A stretch of 64,000 bases of DNA from Quillaja saponaria (lineage: Eukaryota > Streptophyta > Magnoliopsida > Fabales > Quillajaceae), in the NCBI GenBank assembly GCA_029379385.1, contig CM055605.1, positions 6,483,001 to 6,547,000 of the forward strand, given 5' to 3'. Within the stretch, counting starts at the first letter, position 1. Each line of letters begins with the position of its first letter. The translations under genes and the position numbers were made by a program. Positions 37,951-50,680 of this stretch are shown here, in pieces. The notes under the pieces are model-generated. The model was given only the letters and a program-made list of their open reading frames with translations, made no database searches and was not told where the DNA came from.

Positions 37951-38124
37951 TTTAAAAGGACTACAGGAGTATAGGAATAAGAATTTAATTAAACAAAATT
38001 GAAACCTTAAAGATTGATTGATAATCTTAGAAGACCAAAATAGTGATTAAGCTTTTAATATATAAACACCATTAATTATAGAAATACTTTAGGGATCCAG
38101 AAGTTTTTTCTGAGGTGATAATGT

Positions 38125-38440
38125 TGATATTACAGTTTGTGGAATGATATGAGCACAATATGTTGTGGCTGAAGTACAGCGAAAGGAGCATGAGTATAGA
38201 CTGGGGAAAAATCTCAAACCAGAAACATTGTGGGAGCATTGCCAAAGCCATCTTAGCTTCCATCGTGGCAAAGTTTTGAAACCTTCCCTTTTGTTGCCTT
38301 CGAAACCCCCTTAGAAAACTCACAGGGTTGAACGACTTTGCTTCGTTGCCCCCAAAGTTCATATCATGGTGAAACAGAAGTTTTTGTAAGCAACACTGAA
38401 CTCCTGCAGGTAATGACGGGTTTCCTAGTTTTGTTTCTTT
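38125..38440 (-). pseudogene. Solo CYP72A exon-5 relic, unit 4
   Basis: A - strand exon-5 relic. The open part reads FGGNEAKSFNPVSF, then RQQKGRF joined to MEAKMALAML, so the heme loop is deleted as in units 2 and 3. The C-terminal SHNI-type segment and the stop region are still visible near 38130. Confidence 0.8.
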
Positions 38441-38935
38441 ATCGATATACCAACGTGGTTATTTATATACATTGGATTTCTTACTTGTGGATTCAAATAA
38501 TTTGTAGACATAAAATTATATATAGATAAAATCTAATTTTATAATTTAGTTTAATTCTGCAAATCAATTCCAAATAAAATTTATAGATGTAACAATGAAT
38601 TCTTCAAACAAAATATATTGAAAATAAAAAATCTTAGCAATGGATGCTCATTTGATTTAAAGTAAGTAATTTATGTCTTGAGAAAAAAAAATATTTTATT
38701 CTCTTCAATAGAATATCTACCCAATCATATTTTATATTAATAATGTATAGCTTTCTTCTAAACATAAAAACGACTTTATAGACTCTTAGGCTTTTACAAA
38801 GGAAATGTTTATTTAGATTCGAATAGTACTGTAACATATGATTCGGTTGTAGCTTAGATTCACCCGTTAGATTTGCATTAATTGGTACATAATAGCCAAA
38901 CGCAAATCTTATGATTCTAACTACTATGGTCGATA

Positions 38936-41900
38936 TTATAGTTTATGTAAAATGATCTGAGCACCATGTTGTGGGGAAAGAGTAACTACAGTGACAGGAG
39001 CATGAGCATAGGCTGGGGAAAGCTCAAAGGAGAAACGTTGTAGAATAAATGACAAAGCCATTTTCCCTTCCAAGATGGCAAAGTTTTGTCCAATGCAGAT
39101 CCGAGGACCCCCTCCAAATGGGAAGAATGAAAATTGGCCTTTTGTGGCTTTTGACACACCTTCTATAAACCTCTCTGGTTTGAACTCCTTGGCATCATTT
39201 CCCTAAAGCTCATGATCATGATGAACAAGAACTATTGGTAAAGCAATTTCCACTCCTGCAGGTAATGATAGCTTCCCAAGTTTCATTTCTTTGTGGGTTG
39301 CTCGAGTGAGCATAGTTGCTGGTGTATATAACCTGAGAACCTCGTAGTCACCTGTAGGAGGGAAGGGTTAGTTCATGGTAGCAGTCAACACCCAGCAGTT
39401 GTATATGCTATGTATTTTTTAGGAAAATCATGTTATTCTTACTATTTTGAGGCGACTTAGCCCATCAAAGTCTGGTTTTTGGTTGCCAAAAACTTGCAAG
39501 ACCTCATCCCTTGCACGTGATTGCCAATTAGGATGCCTACTCAATAAAACCATTGTCCAGACAAGCAAGTTTGAGGTGGTTTCTTGTCCAGCAAAGTAGA
39601 ATAGATTGCATTCCTCGATTACTTCATCAATGCTCAATCCAACATTTTTATTGTTTACATGTTCTTTTATCTCCTTGAGATTTGATTCTAGCAGTATGCC
39701 TAATAAGTAATTATTAGCAGATTCACCTGCCTTCATTGCCTTCTCTCTTTTGTTGATAATACCCTTGAGTGAATCTCGTATATCTCTGTCATTTTCCTTC
39801 ATCTTCTTGTTCAAAGCAGTTGGTAGAAACCTATTAAAAGGTAAGAGAAAACAAAAACATACCAAGGAGAAGTAATCAGTCCTAATTTCTTTTCTCTTTT
39901 AACTTTTTGAGAATTCCCAGGATTAGATAGTGTAACTGTGTATGCTAATAAAATGTGTTAGACAAAGTTAGTTATACAATTATATTATCCTTTTCCTTTT
40001 CAAGTGATAGTCTATGATTATGAGATTTAGTATAAGTTTATATTATATTTTTCCTTTTCAAGTGATAGTCTATGATTATGAGATTTAGTATAAGTTTATA
40101 TTATATTATATTACCTAACACTGCATAAGAATCAACCAAACGAATTATGGGACCAAATTTCTTAGAATTTAATTGTAAGTAATGGTTGTTTCTTTTCTTT
40201 ATCATCTGGAATGATAAATCCTATTCAATGAGCCCCATTTTTTTTATGAACAGTAACATGGTAAGTGCATTCTTACCTCCATCCTGGGATGTAAACAGAC
40301 CGTACAACTTTCATTGTAAGTTCAGCTTGCACTTTCAGAAGTTCGAAAATTCTTCTTCCTTCCTCGTAGCTACTTCCGAAAGCTGTCCGCGAAATAGTAT
40401 CACTACTGAAGTTCTGAAGGGATGGCCATACATCTAACTCATACGAACCCTTGGGAGATACCAGTGCCTCCCAGTTCTTAATCATATCATTACAGCTTTG
40501 ATCAAATTTTGTTAACATAAGGTGTGATAGAATGAAGAATGTATATATTCAGTATAATATTGTTAAACAAACTATAAATCAATCTATACCAAGGGAAAGT
40601 GTAGAAGTGACCTTGAGTTTCTCTAGTTTGAATGCTGGATTGATAATCTTTCTGTGTTTAGCCCACTTTTCACCCTCATAATCTGCAAGACCACTGGCTA
40701 AGAGCTTGATTAATGGATTTGTATGTGGTCTCCGAAAGTCATAGTTCTTTGCCAAAATATCTTTGATTTGTTCAGGATCCATAATAACCACCTTTGGTAC
40801 TGTGCCAAACCACATGAAGGAATTCTTGCCTACACATTATTTGGTAACAAATTTAAGTTTACTAGTGATGTTTTAAGACAGCAAAGGGAATAGATGGCCC
40901 TAAAACACAACAAAAATGAATAGAATCAATTAATAGGGAAAGGGGAATTTGTATTGTCTATTTGGATGAGTTAAAATAAAAATACATATATGTTGAAATA
41001 TAATAAATATTGTATAAATATTGTAGCAATTTTTCCTTTGGATTCCTTGTAAATAATGGTCAGTTTGGTTAAATTGTGTGTAAAAGCGTGGTATGTAAAA
41101 ATACTTTAATTGTGTATAAAACGTGGTATGTAAAAATATTTTTCAAGTAAAGAGTATTATAAAAAATTTAAAGAATGTTTGAAGAATTAAAGTAAAAGCA
41201 CTATGAGATATAAAAAAATTATTTGATTTTATTTTTATTTTTAAAATATTTGATTATTAAAATTACTAAAAAGATCAATTGACAAAAATTATGACTATAT
41301 TTGTCTAAATAAAATAATTTTTAAAATTTATTAGAGTTTTCTTTATTTTCTATTTGAATTTTTTTTTCTAACTACAGTGTTTAGGACTCTAAAAGTCAAA
41401 AAATATTTTTTTGTAAAGTTTAAAAATAAAATTTTTATTAGCATATATTTTTGTAGAAAAGCTTAGACCCACAAGCTATTTCAAAAACCAAACCTATCAG
41501 GGCAATACTTAACATATTAATTTAAGTGCTCACTTTAGTTAACAACGGATAATAGACAACTTTTGAAATTATTATAGCCAAATATTTTAGAAACAAGGAT
41601 AAGAATATTACTCCATATAAATAGCCTGAGTAGAAATGATTATACGTTTTTATTCATTAATAGTATTACATAATATAATTTCTTCTAATATTACACCAAT
41701 AACAAAGATAATTTAATAATATTTTGTATATTATCTTATTTGATTTTAAACTAAACGCAATATAAACAATCATTTATCTATTTTTATCGTTAAGTATTTT
41801 ATGTTACAAAAATAAAAATAAATTTTATATTAGAATAATCCAATTCCACTGATTTTCTAGTTGAGGGAGTAATTTTTTTTAAAATAATCTTGAAATAAAA

Positions 41901-42282
41901 AACACATGATATTGAATTGAAATAAATGAAAATTAGGGTATTAATTTGTGCAATTGAGTGAAGGGGATGGGTGATACATGAGAAGCATAGAGATGGATGT
42001 AGTAGTACCATAGTTCTTGACTATTTGATGGACAAAGGGAGAGGCACGCCATACAATATCATTAGAGAAGATATCCATGGATTTAGATCTGGCTTCTCTT
42101 GAAATCTTGGCCATTTGTTTGAAATCCCCATAGAAGAATTTATATGAATTGCCTGCAAGACCTTCCTTTCTCAGCCTCTTCTCTAATTTTTTTGGCCTCA
42201 ACCACAACCAGTTCACCACCTTCCATGCCCATATCAGAACCACTACTATCACACTTAAAACAACCCAAACTGAAATTTCCAT
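38936..42282 (-). pseudogene. CYP72A: CYP72A pseudogene 4, recently inactivated
   Basis: Five exons match the intact neighbours: 42282-42009, 40829-40612, 40521-40277, 39830-39443 and 39351-38936. Three independent lesions are visible. (1) The acceptor of intron 2, AG in the sister genes, is AC here (base 40522). (2) Exon 5 has a 10-base deletion near 39345-39348 that joins GTGAC to TACGAG, which shifts the frame and removes the MIL segment before ExxR. (3) The tryptophan of HELWGN is a TAG stop at 39205-39203. YPP after ExxR is also YTP. Exons 1-4 are otherwise open and keep [16 protein letters not shown] remains in exon 5. Exon 1 has one extra valine codon. A TATATAAAT box is kept at 42325-42333. 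Confidence 0.94.
39922..40145. mobile_element. Truncated MITE-like insertion with internal tandem duplication
   Basis: The intron 3 element of the sister genes, lacking its left terminus ('gtttgtttgggg' part missing). It contains a 58-bp tandem duplication: 'caagtgatagtctatg' occurs at 40001 and again at 40059. Confidence 0.6.
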
Positions 42283-42683
42283 TTCTCTATTTTGCGTTTC
42301 TGTTTGTGTGAGAGGAGATGTGTAATTTATATAAGTGAAAAGGAAAGAAATAACTTTCTTACCGGTGCATTTGATTATGATTTTATACATAAAAAATTAT
42401 AATATTTATTATGATAATTTTTTATTATTTTTTATTATTTAATATATAAATTTTTATTGTTAAAAATTCTAATTTTCTAATAAATATTTATAAAATTAAA
42501 AAATAACAAGTGTTCTTAGCCATCTCGTTAAAAAGTATCCTAAAAACAAATGCGCAAATTCTTATTTGCCTGTGAAATTGTAGGACTCAAGCAAAAGGAA
42601 AAAATAAAATAAAAAATCAGACGATAATTTCTATTGTTGAAATGGGTATCCAAAGTTGAGTTACTCATTTCTTATCATTGGAA

Positions 42684-44605
42684 AATGCAATCATAAAATA
42701 TATCCTTCCAAAAATTAGCAGAAGCCACAATTGTCCCATTGGCTATATATTAGGAAAGACAAACAAAACAGTAATAAGAAGGTTCTATTTATATATAGCA
42801 TTTTTATGACTAGTGCCAAAAATAATTTTAAATATTTAATAAATATTGTTTAGGATTACTTGCATTTAATGCAGTTCTTCGCGCACTTATTGCAGAAATA
42901 AATTATAATTTTCATGTTACATAATTAATAATTCATTTTTAAATATTTAAAATTATATTTATTATATGTTTTCAAAGTACTCTTTAAAAAGTTTAAAAAT
43001 TATTTTAAATATCTATTATTATATTTTTATAAGTAATCTCTATATAATTGTTCTTCACATTTTTTTTAAAAAGTGTAGAGTTTATTTCAAATGAAATAAA
43101 TTTCACATTTTTTTTTTTTATGTTCCAAACCCACCCTTATGAATTCAACACAAAGCAAGTTGGATATCATTTTTTAAAATTTATTTGAGATTTGTTATTA
43201 TTTTGTCCATCTCAAATGATATTTTTATTTTTAATATTACATATACTTTTCATTTAAATAAATTGATAAAAAATCACAATCATTTTATCTCAAATATTCA
43301 TCTAACAAACTACAAGTTTTTTTTTCTCAACTCGTTTTTTTTTTTCATTGAACAACTCACAACCTTTATATTTTTAATTAAAAATAGTATTTTTATTTTA
43401 AAAAATCTAGTATAGAATGAAAAGAATATTTAAAATAAAATGAATTGTTCATTTGTTCTAAATAAGAGAATTAGACTAAATTTCATATATATAGTTTTAT
43501 TCTAAATAAGAGAATTTATTTTAAATAAATTGAATTGAAAAATCCATTTAAAATGAAATGAATTTTATTTTTTTGTTTTGTTCAATATAAATTTTGTAAA
43601 AGAAAAAATAGTGATACTTATCCATTCTACTTTCTTTTTTTTTTTTCCTTCAATAAATTTATTTCTAAACAAAGCTCCTTGTTTTAAGGCCCCAAAAATA
43701 ATTTGGGCTCCAAAAATGGATCCCAAAGGGGCCCATACTTATTCATGGCCTTTTGTCTTTGGGCTTTTTCTTGGCAAAGTCTGCCATTTCACTTTTAGTT
43801 GAAGTAACAACTCTGAAACTTGGGGTTCACCGCCTTACCTCCTTTCAAGAATGTAAACAAATTGAAAAGATTTAATGGTTTTTTGAGCTAGATCTGTTAG
43901 AAATTGGAAAGTTCTTCTTCCTTTTTTATTGTTACATCCAACTCTTACGATCCCTTCGGAGATACCAATGCATCTTATTTGTTAAATCATATCATACTTG
44001 TATGAAATTTTCTCCGTCCCGCATATGTGAAAACTTTTATACTAGGGTTTTGACATATGAGCGAGATAAAATTAGGCTACAAAAAAGATTTGCAACAAAC
44101 ATTTTCTTTATAAAAAGAAATATGTAGATTTAAATTCACCTGCACAAACATTTTCTCTATGAGATCAAAAACATTTTTGTTTTATTAAAGATTATAAGAA
44201 ACAAAACCACTTGTCAATTCATGATCACAACAAACAAAAAATTTTAAAAATAATAATTATCAAATCTAAGTAATTAATTGCAATTACTATTTTGTTTCCA
44301 CTACATCGACTTTATGTATCAATGAGGAGGACAAGGGTAAGGACCCGATTAATTATAATAATGAGCGATTAGTGTATCTATGATATAAATTCATCTTCTT
44401 CACTTAACTATGAAAGAATTTGCACGAAATTTTCTTTGTCCTGCATGCACGAACACTTTCATACTAGGGTTTTGACATAAAAGATAAAATTAGACTACAT
44501 AAATGATTTGTAACAAACAATTTTGTAATTTTATAAAGAAGTATATTATATATAAATGGACATGTTTCCTTTAACTTGAAATCCACCTGCATACACAAAC
44601 ATTTT
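42684..44605. repeat. Right copy of the long direct repeat bracketing the P450 array
   Basis: Matches 1-1790 in the same orientation. It ends near 44605, after 'cctgcatacacaaacattttc', where the sequence departs from the left copy and leads into the F-box gene. It includes the first part of the conserved non-P450 block (43640-43810). An open frame at 43578-43802 lies in this repeat and is not supported as a gene. Confidence 0.85.
43840..44012 (-). pseudogene. Relic of a CYP72A exon 3 in the right flanking repeat
   Basis: Counterpart of 1122-1305, with the same decayed exon-3 segments on the - strand. Both copies share most of their lesions, so decay preceded the duplication that made the two flanks. 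Confidence 0.65.
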
Positions 44606-44748
44606 CATTTTAAAGATCATATCAAATAAAACCAGGTCTCAAAATATGCAAACATGATCAAAACAACTTCCCAACAAAGAGAAGAACAACAAATCAACAA
44701 GAAATAGACATCACCAGAAACCAAAAAGCAACCATGAAAGTTAAACTA

Positions 44749-46494
44749 CTAATTCAAAGTTGACAACCAGTTGTAAAAATCGTCTTCTTCAGCACGTAAT
44801 CTTGCTTCATCATAAACTTGCTCTTGTTCCACCACAAATGAGAGATCGACTGAAGATCTTGCTCCTGACACCAAATTTTTTGTAGCAGTCGCTCCTTCCA
44901 ACTTACAGCAGTTGATGATGGTAAGCTTCTCCAGCTTGGTAGCTCTTGTTAGTAGATGCTTAACAAATTCAAGTTCTTTTTCCTTTCCTTCATATCCTTT
45001 TATGTAGACATGCCTCAGTTTGAATGTGAAAGAATCACACACCTCTGTTGCCTCCCAAGACTTCAAGATCAAATATGGTACCAAACCTTCTTTTATGGTG
45101 TTGCTCAAATGTTGTGCAGCTCTATCTTCCTATAAACAAGAATCATGATCATCAAACATTTTATTCAAAAACTAAGACTCAAGAGATATATACATATATA
45201 TATATATACATACCACTGTTGCGATCTCGAGACATTCTAAATTGGGGCACATTCTTAAGACGAATGAAAGCACGGTTACGTCTCGCATACTTGCCAAATC
45301 TAAAGTGATTGATAACTTGAACAAGTTCTGACATACATTGTTTTTACGAGCAGTGTTACTGTTGTATTTCTGAGTAATGACACAAGAAGTAAAAAGAAAA
45401 AATTAATTAATACGAAGAAATAGAACTTATGAAGATAAAATTAATTCATATAATGAATATATAAAAGAAAAATTATAATTTAGAGAACTTACCACAAGAC
45501 TGCTGCAAATCTCTAAAATCTCCCGAATGGTCAAAAGACCTATGCGTCCAAAACAATGTGCTCTTCTTGAGTTTGGATTGCAGTAACAATAGAATTCCTC
45601 AAGTCTTGGGGTATCAATCACTAGATTCTTGGCCTGACAACATATTGTTCTAAGAACTAAAACATCAAGGGAATCAGCAAATACATGAATCGTATCGACA
45701 GACAATTCTTGGAGCTCCAAAATCTTAAGATTGGGGTTATGAATTACAAGTTTAGTCAAGTTCTGAGCACATCGAACAAGACTGAAATTTTCCAAAAACG
45801 CACAATTTGAAAGGATTCCATCGAGGACTTCATCGGTTAGTTGTACCTTCCTCAATTTTAGGGTTCTAAGCTTTTGACAACCTTGAAATGGTGCTGAACT
45901 TTGTACTAGGATGTAATTTGTCAATTCAAGTGTTTGGAGACATGAAAACAACATAGGTGGAAAATTCAGTTTCAAGTTTTCATGTAAAAATCTCTTGTTC
46001 TCACATTGGCTTCTTGGAACATGACATTCTAGGTACAGATCTTGTAGCCTATTTTTATGTTCAATTAAATATTGAATCCATCTTTGTACCTGTCTAAATA
46101 AACTCATGCTTTCTGGAAAATGGACAAACCGGCAGCTATTCAAGTTACCATTGTGAAGATTCAAGAGAAAGTTGATCAATGCACCTTGGCCATTGTTGAT
46201 TCCATTCCCCATATCAAAATGGCGACACATCTCTAGATAACCACTTTCATCTGATTTATAATCGAGCAATCGGGACAAAGGATCTATCATGAGTTTTTCA
46301 TTAAAATAAAGTTTTGAAGTGTACCTCCATACCGGTTTCCATCTCTTCGATAAGATACTGGTTCTTACTGCTTCATCTATGTGAAGTGAAGAAATGATGT
46401 GACCAAGGAGGTGAGTAGGCAGCTGGCTAATCAAATCTTCGCCGATACGTTCTTCATGAACTTCCATCATTGGCTCTTTTCTTTTAGTACCCAT
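44749..46494 (-). CDS. F-box/LRR/FBD protein, three exons
   Basis: Exons 46494-45493, 45369-45214 and 45129-44749 join in phase 0 with GT-AG sites, giving 512 residues. The F-box spans about residues 18-65 ([18 protein letters not shown], then [15 protein letters not shown]). Leucine-rich segments follow ([30 protein letters not shown]). An FBD-like C-terminal domain follows, with [20 protein letters not shown] and KLEKLTI around 405-460. Such proteins are the substrate-binding subunits of SCF ubiquitin ligases: the F-box binds SKP1/ASK and the repeats bind a target. The target is unknown. The start MGTKRKEP is the first Met in frame. Intron 2 begins with a TA-repeat run. A homologue lies at 50681-52566. 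Confidence 0.9.
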
Positions 46495-46499
46495 GATTT

Positions 46500-49400
46500 T
46501 TTAGAGAAATTTTCCTTTGTCTTGATGAAAAAAAATGGTTGCAGAGATATAGTTTTTATAGGGAGAGAGAGATGGAGAAAAGAGAAGGGGGTTTGAGAAA
46601 CCCTATAAGGGCATGAATGATAGACAGGGCTACACAAGGTTGGCATGATAATTTTGAATTTGGCTTTTTTCTCTGAACATTTAATTCTTCTTTCCATTTC
46701 AGTTTCATTTCAATCTGTTTGGATGATATTCAAACAGGTATGCAAATTAAACTGCTATGGTATCATGCATGCACTCTATTTGTCCATTTCTTTCTTTTCC
46801 TTTTTTTGTTTTTTATTTTTCTCATAATTACTCTTGGTTTAATTATGTCTAATCTAATCCTGAAGGTGGAGAAAATAATATTGCAATTCATGTAATTAAT
46901 TTGAGTTAATTATTTTTGTCAAAAACCTGTGGAAATGAAAAGAAAAAAAAAATCTGTCTGCTTGTCTGTCTTGTCAGATATTTTTTCCTTTAATGGTTTA
47001 CAATTAATGCAGAATGAAAATCTGTATATATTAAATGATAATATCAAATAAGGAAGGGTGAAAAACTAGTTTCTATGAGAATACTTATAAAAAAGGACGA
47101 GACAAATTAAGTGTAATAATTTTGGGGTTTAGTTGAAGGGTAATTTTGGATGAGTTTGGTAATGATTTTTAAAATGGTGTTTTGGCTTTTAAAATGTTAT
47201 AGCACCTAAATATTGTTTGGTTAATTTTTTAAAGGTGTTTCTTTTACTGCTTTTGAAAAGTTATGAGTACTTTTAAAAGCACCCCATATCATATTTTAAA
47301 AAACAAGCTCTAGCTTTTTAAAATTAAAATTTTAAAAATAATTTTATTAATTTTAGAAAATTTCCAAATATATCATTAATTAATTTATAAACTATTAAAT
47401 TTCTCTTCTTAAATATATCTTTAATTGGTTATGTCTATTTTTATCATTTTATACATTCATAGCAGCTCATAATTTGTTTTACCTTTTTCATTGTTTTTAT
47501 TATCCTCAATAACTTTTATAAAAAATTTACCAAACTGAGTTATTGTGACTTTTTAACTGCTGTTTTTGTAAAGCAGGAAAGTTACAATAGCTTTTTAAAA
47601 ACCACAACATTATCAAACAAAGCCTTAGTTTGTTTATATTTTTATTTATCGAATAGGTTGTGACAATAAGGCCACCCAAAAAGGAAATGTAAAACAATAA
47701 CTTTGTATATTTCACCTTCCAAAACAATTAACAAAAGAGTTTTTCTAATTGTATCCTAATGACACTTGTTAAATTGTAATAAATTATTAGTATTTAGAAA
47801 TTACAACTTTCTAAAAATATTAATTTATATATTAAATAACACTGAAATTATAGTTTATTACTGTAATAAATACTACATATTTTCTATTTAGAAAATCTTA
47901 TTAAGTCTACTTAAGATACCTGTTAAAAAAAATCCTTCATTTATCTTTAAAAGGTGACAACAAATACAATTGCCTAGTTCTTTTATTTTTGGGAAGCAAA
48001 GTAGATTAAGGTAAGTTTCTTTTGTTTTTCTTTTTTGTGAAATAATAGATAGAGATGTACAAATTCATATTGAATGATTACACAAAAAAATTAAAAATAA
48101 TAAAAATAATAATAATAGATAGGGATAATACATGTCGGATTAATTAAGGTTTTCATCCTAAGTTGAACCTAATTGATTCAATTAAACGACTATGAATCTT
48201 GGAAATTTGATTATGTTGGGTTTTTAAGATATAATAGGGCTATTGTATTCATAATGCGGTTGAATTCGATTCGTAATTTGTAGAGGCAACTAGTAAATTT
48301 TGGGTCAAGATAATGTATGGATTCTCAAAAACATTAATTTTCTCACCTTGTTGAGAGAAATATATGCTATTTTTGATAGATGGAATTATAAGAAAAGTTG
48401 GATACTTTTATTTATTCGGTTTGAGCAATTATTTGTGCATGTCACTGATTATGACAAAAAAAAATTGAAATTTAGTTTTAATTCTTTTGAAATAATATTA
48501 TTCTGTATTTAAATGAGTGATCATATTATAACGGATAAGATAAGGAATAACAAACCAAAATTGAAAATTCACAAATTGTCCAAATTCTCTCATCTTTCTC
48601 AGCCAGCTCTCTTTTGTTACCTAAATTTTTTATTTTTTCAAAAATTTAGATGTCAAAATTATAATAAATTTTTTAAAATTTATATAAAAGATATAAAATA
48701 TGTGACTTCATTTCACTTGCCATTAAAATGTGTTTTTCTTCTTCTTTTTTTCAAAAATAAATAAATAAATAAATGTCAATATTATCCAAAATATAAAAAA
48801 AAAATTATAAATCTGTGATTTTAAAATTATTTTGTGACACGATAATTATTATGATATTTTTTTAAAATAGTTAGGATCATATATACATCTATACAACAAA
48901 AATTAGAATAATTTTTTATAAAAATAAATAAATTCAATGTAGATACTTAGAATAAATTTTGAAATATAAAAATATATATTACAAAAATATGACAAATTTA
49001 TTAATTTACATGAGTTATATGATTTTTCTGTTTAGGGATAATTTTGACAAAATAATATTAGGGAATGCAGATAACGTAATATATGATAATATTTGGTAAT
49101 TGTTTTGGTTGTAGGGAATGCAGATTGAAGATGAATTATGGGCAAATGGTTTTAAAGGGGAAGAATGAGACAAGAAGGTAATTGAGAAAAATGTTGTATT
49201 TATGGTAATTTGGGCGTAACTCACAAATGATAATACAGATTATGAAATGATTCAAGTTAGTTACTATTGTCCTAACTTGCATTATGAACCCTTTATTTCA
49301 TTTCATTTCATATCTGAATATGAAATTAAATCTACCAACAGTCTTTGCTATATAAGTAAAATTTAATATCCAGAGAAAAATATATATATTTTTTAACTTT

Positions 49401-50660
49401 TTTTTTCTTCTTGTCACACTGTATTTTTTCTAAATTTAAAAAAAAAAAAAATTACTTTTACTTTTCTTATTTGTTTTGTTTTCTTGTTCAAGTGATTGTG
49501 TAAGAAAATCATATAGTTATACAAGATTTGGATTGGGTGGAAATGAATTTTATCTTAAGGAAAGTTGATTAATTTGAATAACCAATTAATTAAGAAGGTA
49601 ATTGATGGTTTGTTTTAGAAAAGGAAAAAAGGATAATGATTATATTTAAGAAATTTTTTTTTAAAAAAATTGTATTTTCTTTCAGGATTTATTTTTGAAT
49701 CCTCGGGACATATAGAAGAAAATACATTTAAAGGTTTTCAATTTTATAATGCCAAACTCATTAATTTCTAAAGAAAATTCAGTTCAAAATTTTATTTTTA
49801 TATCCTCAGGATAGACTAGGTGTGGGTACTTTATTTTGGCCAGTAAAATGAAAGTATTTTAAAATAATTATTACAAAGAGTCGTTGTGAGATAAATACAG
49901 AAATTTTTTACATTTATTATAATAATTAATAATACTTTTAATATTATGTAAATAATATAAATTATTATTTTTAAAATATATTATCCTCAAAGGAATTCGA
50001 TATAGAAGTATGTTGAAATAAGATGTTAATAGTTTTTAAGGCATTATGAAAAGTTGTGAACCCTTTAATATAGAACGTTTATAGCCTAAAAAACAAATGG
50101 ATTATTAGAAAGATACTGAAAAATACAGTATCCTACAATGCTGTTGCCATCTTCACCCAACAAATACCTGGAGTATTAGAACTTAGAAGGGCATATCTCC
50201 TATAATCTTAGTTACTTTGCCATCAATTTTCAGGGGTGATGCAGAGGCCTCTTCTGCCATCCCATTCTAAAAAAGAGTTCATTTCTCCAAGTAGGGGTGT
50301 GTCACTGAACAAGTGAGTTAAATTTGGCATACATCTCACTCAACCCATGGAAGCCGTGTTGACAAAAATCTCGTCCATTAAAGAAAAATGGAATAGAAAT
50401 GGAAGAGATGGGAGAGGAGGAACAAAGGGAAAGAAGGATTCAATTGGAAATCTATTCGAAAGTAAACTGCATTTGAAAAAGAAATGAGAGAAACATCAAC
50501 AGTACTTGTTACGGCCTTACAGGCCACAATAAGTCTATCATAACTCAAAAGTCACAATTTTCAAGACTTGACATGCTAATAAGAAACTAAACAATTGAAC
50601 AACATAGTTCAGAATACACTTCACAGTCAAGAACTCATTCTGATCAAGTGAAGCTATTCG
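46500..50660. other. Intergenic between the two F-box genes
   Basis: AT-rich DNA without a supported gene. A MITE-like segment lies at about 47148-47628: the left end 'tttggtaatgatttttaaa' and the complement of the right end 'tttgataatgttgtggttt' form an imperfect inverted repeat, with poor coding content. Short open frames at 48300-48764 and 49015-49224 show no domain. Confidence 0.45.
47148..47628. mobile_element. Putative MITE
   Basis: Imperfect inverted termini of about 20 bases enclose AT-rich sequence with internal self-complementary runs ('gcttttaaaa' and 'ttttaaaagc'). No target-site duplication was resolved. Confidence 0.45.
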
Positions 50661-50680
50661 AAAGTTTGTAAGCAATGCTC

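Noticed and set aside
34313..40116. CRISPR-like array from tandem repeats
   Set aside because: The repeats are two-copy duplications without spacers, in a plant nuclear sequence.
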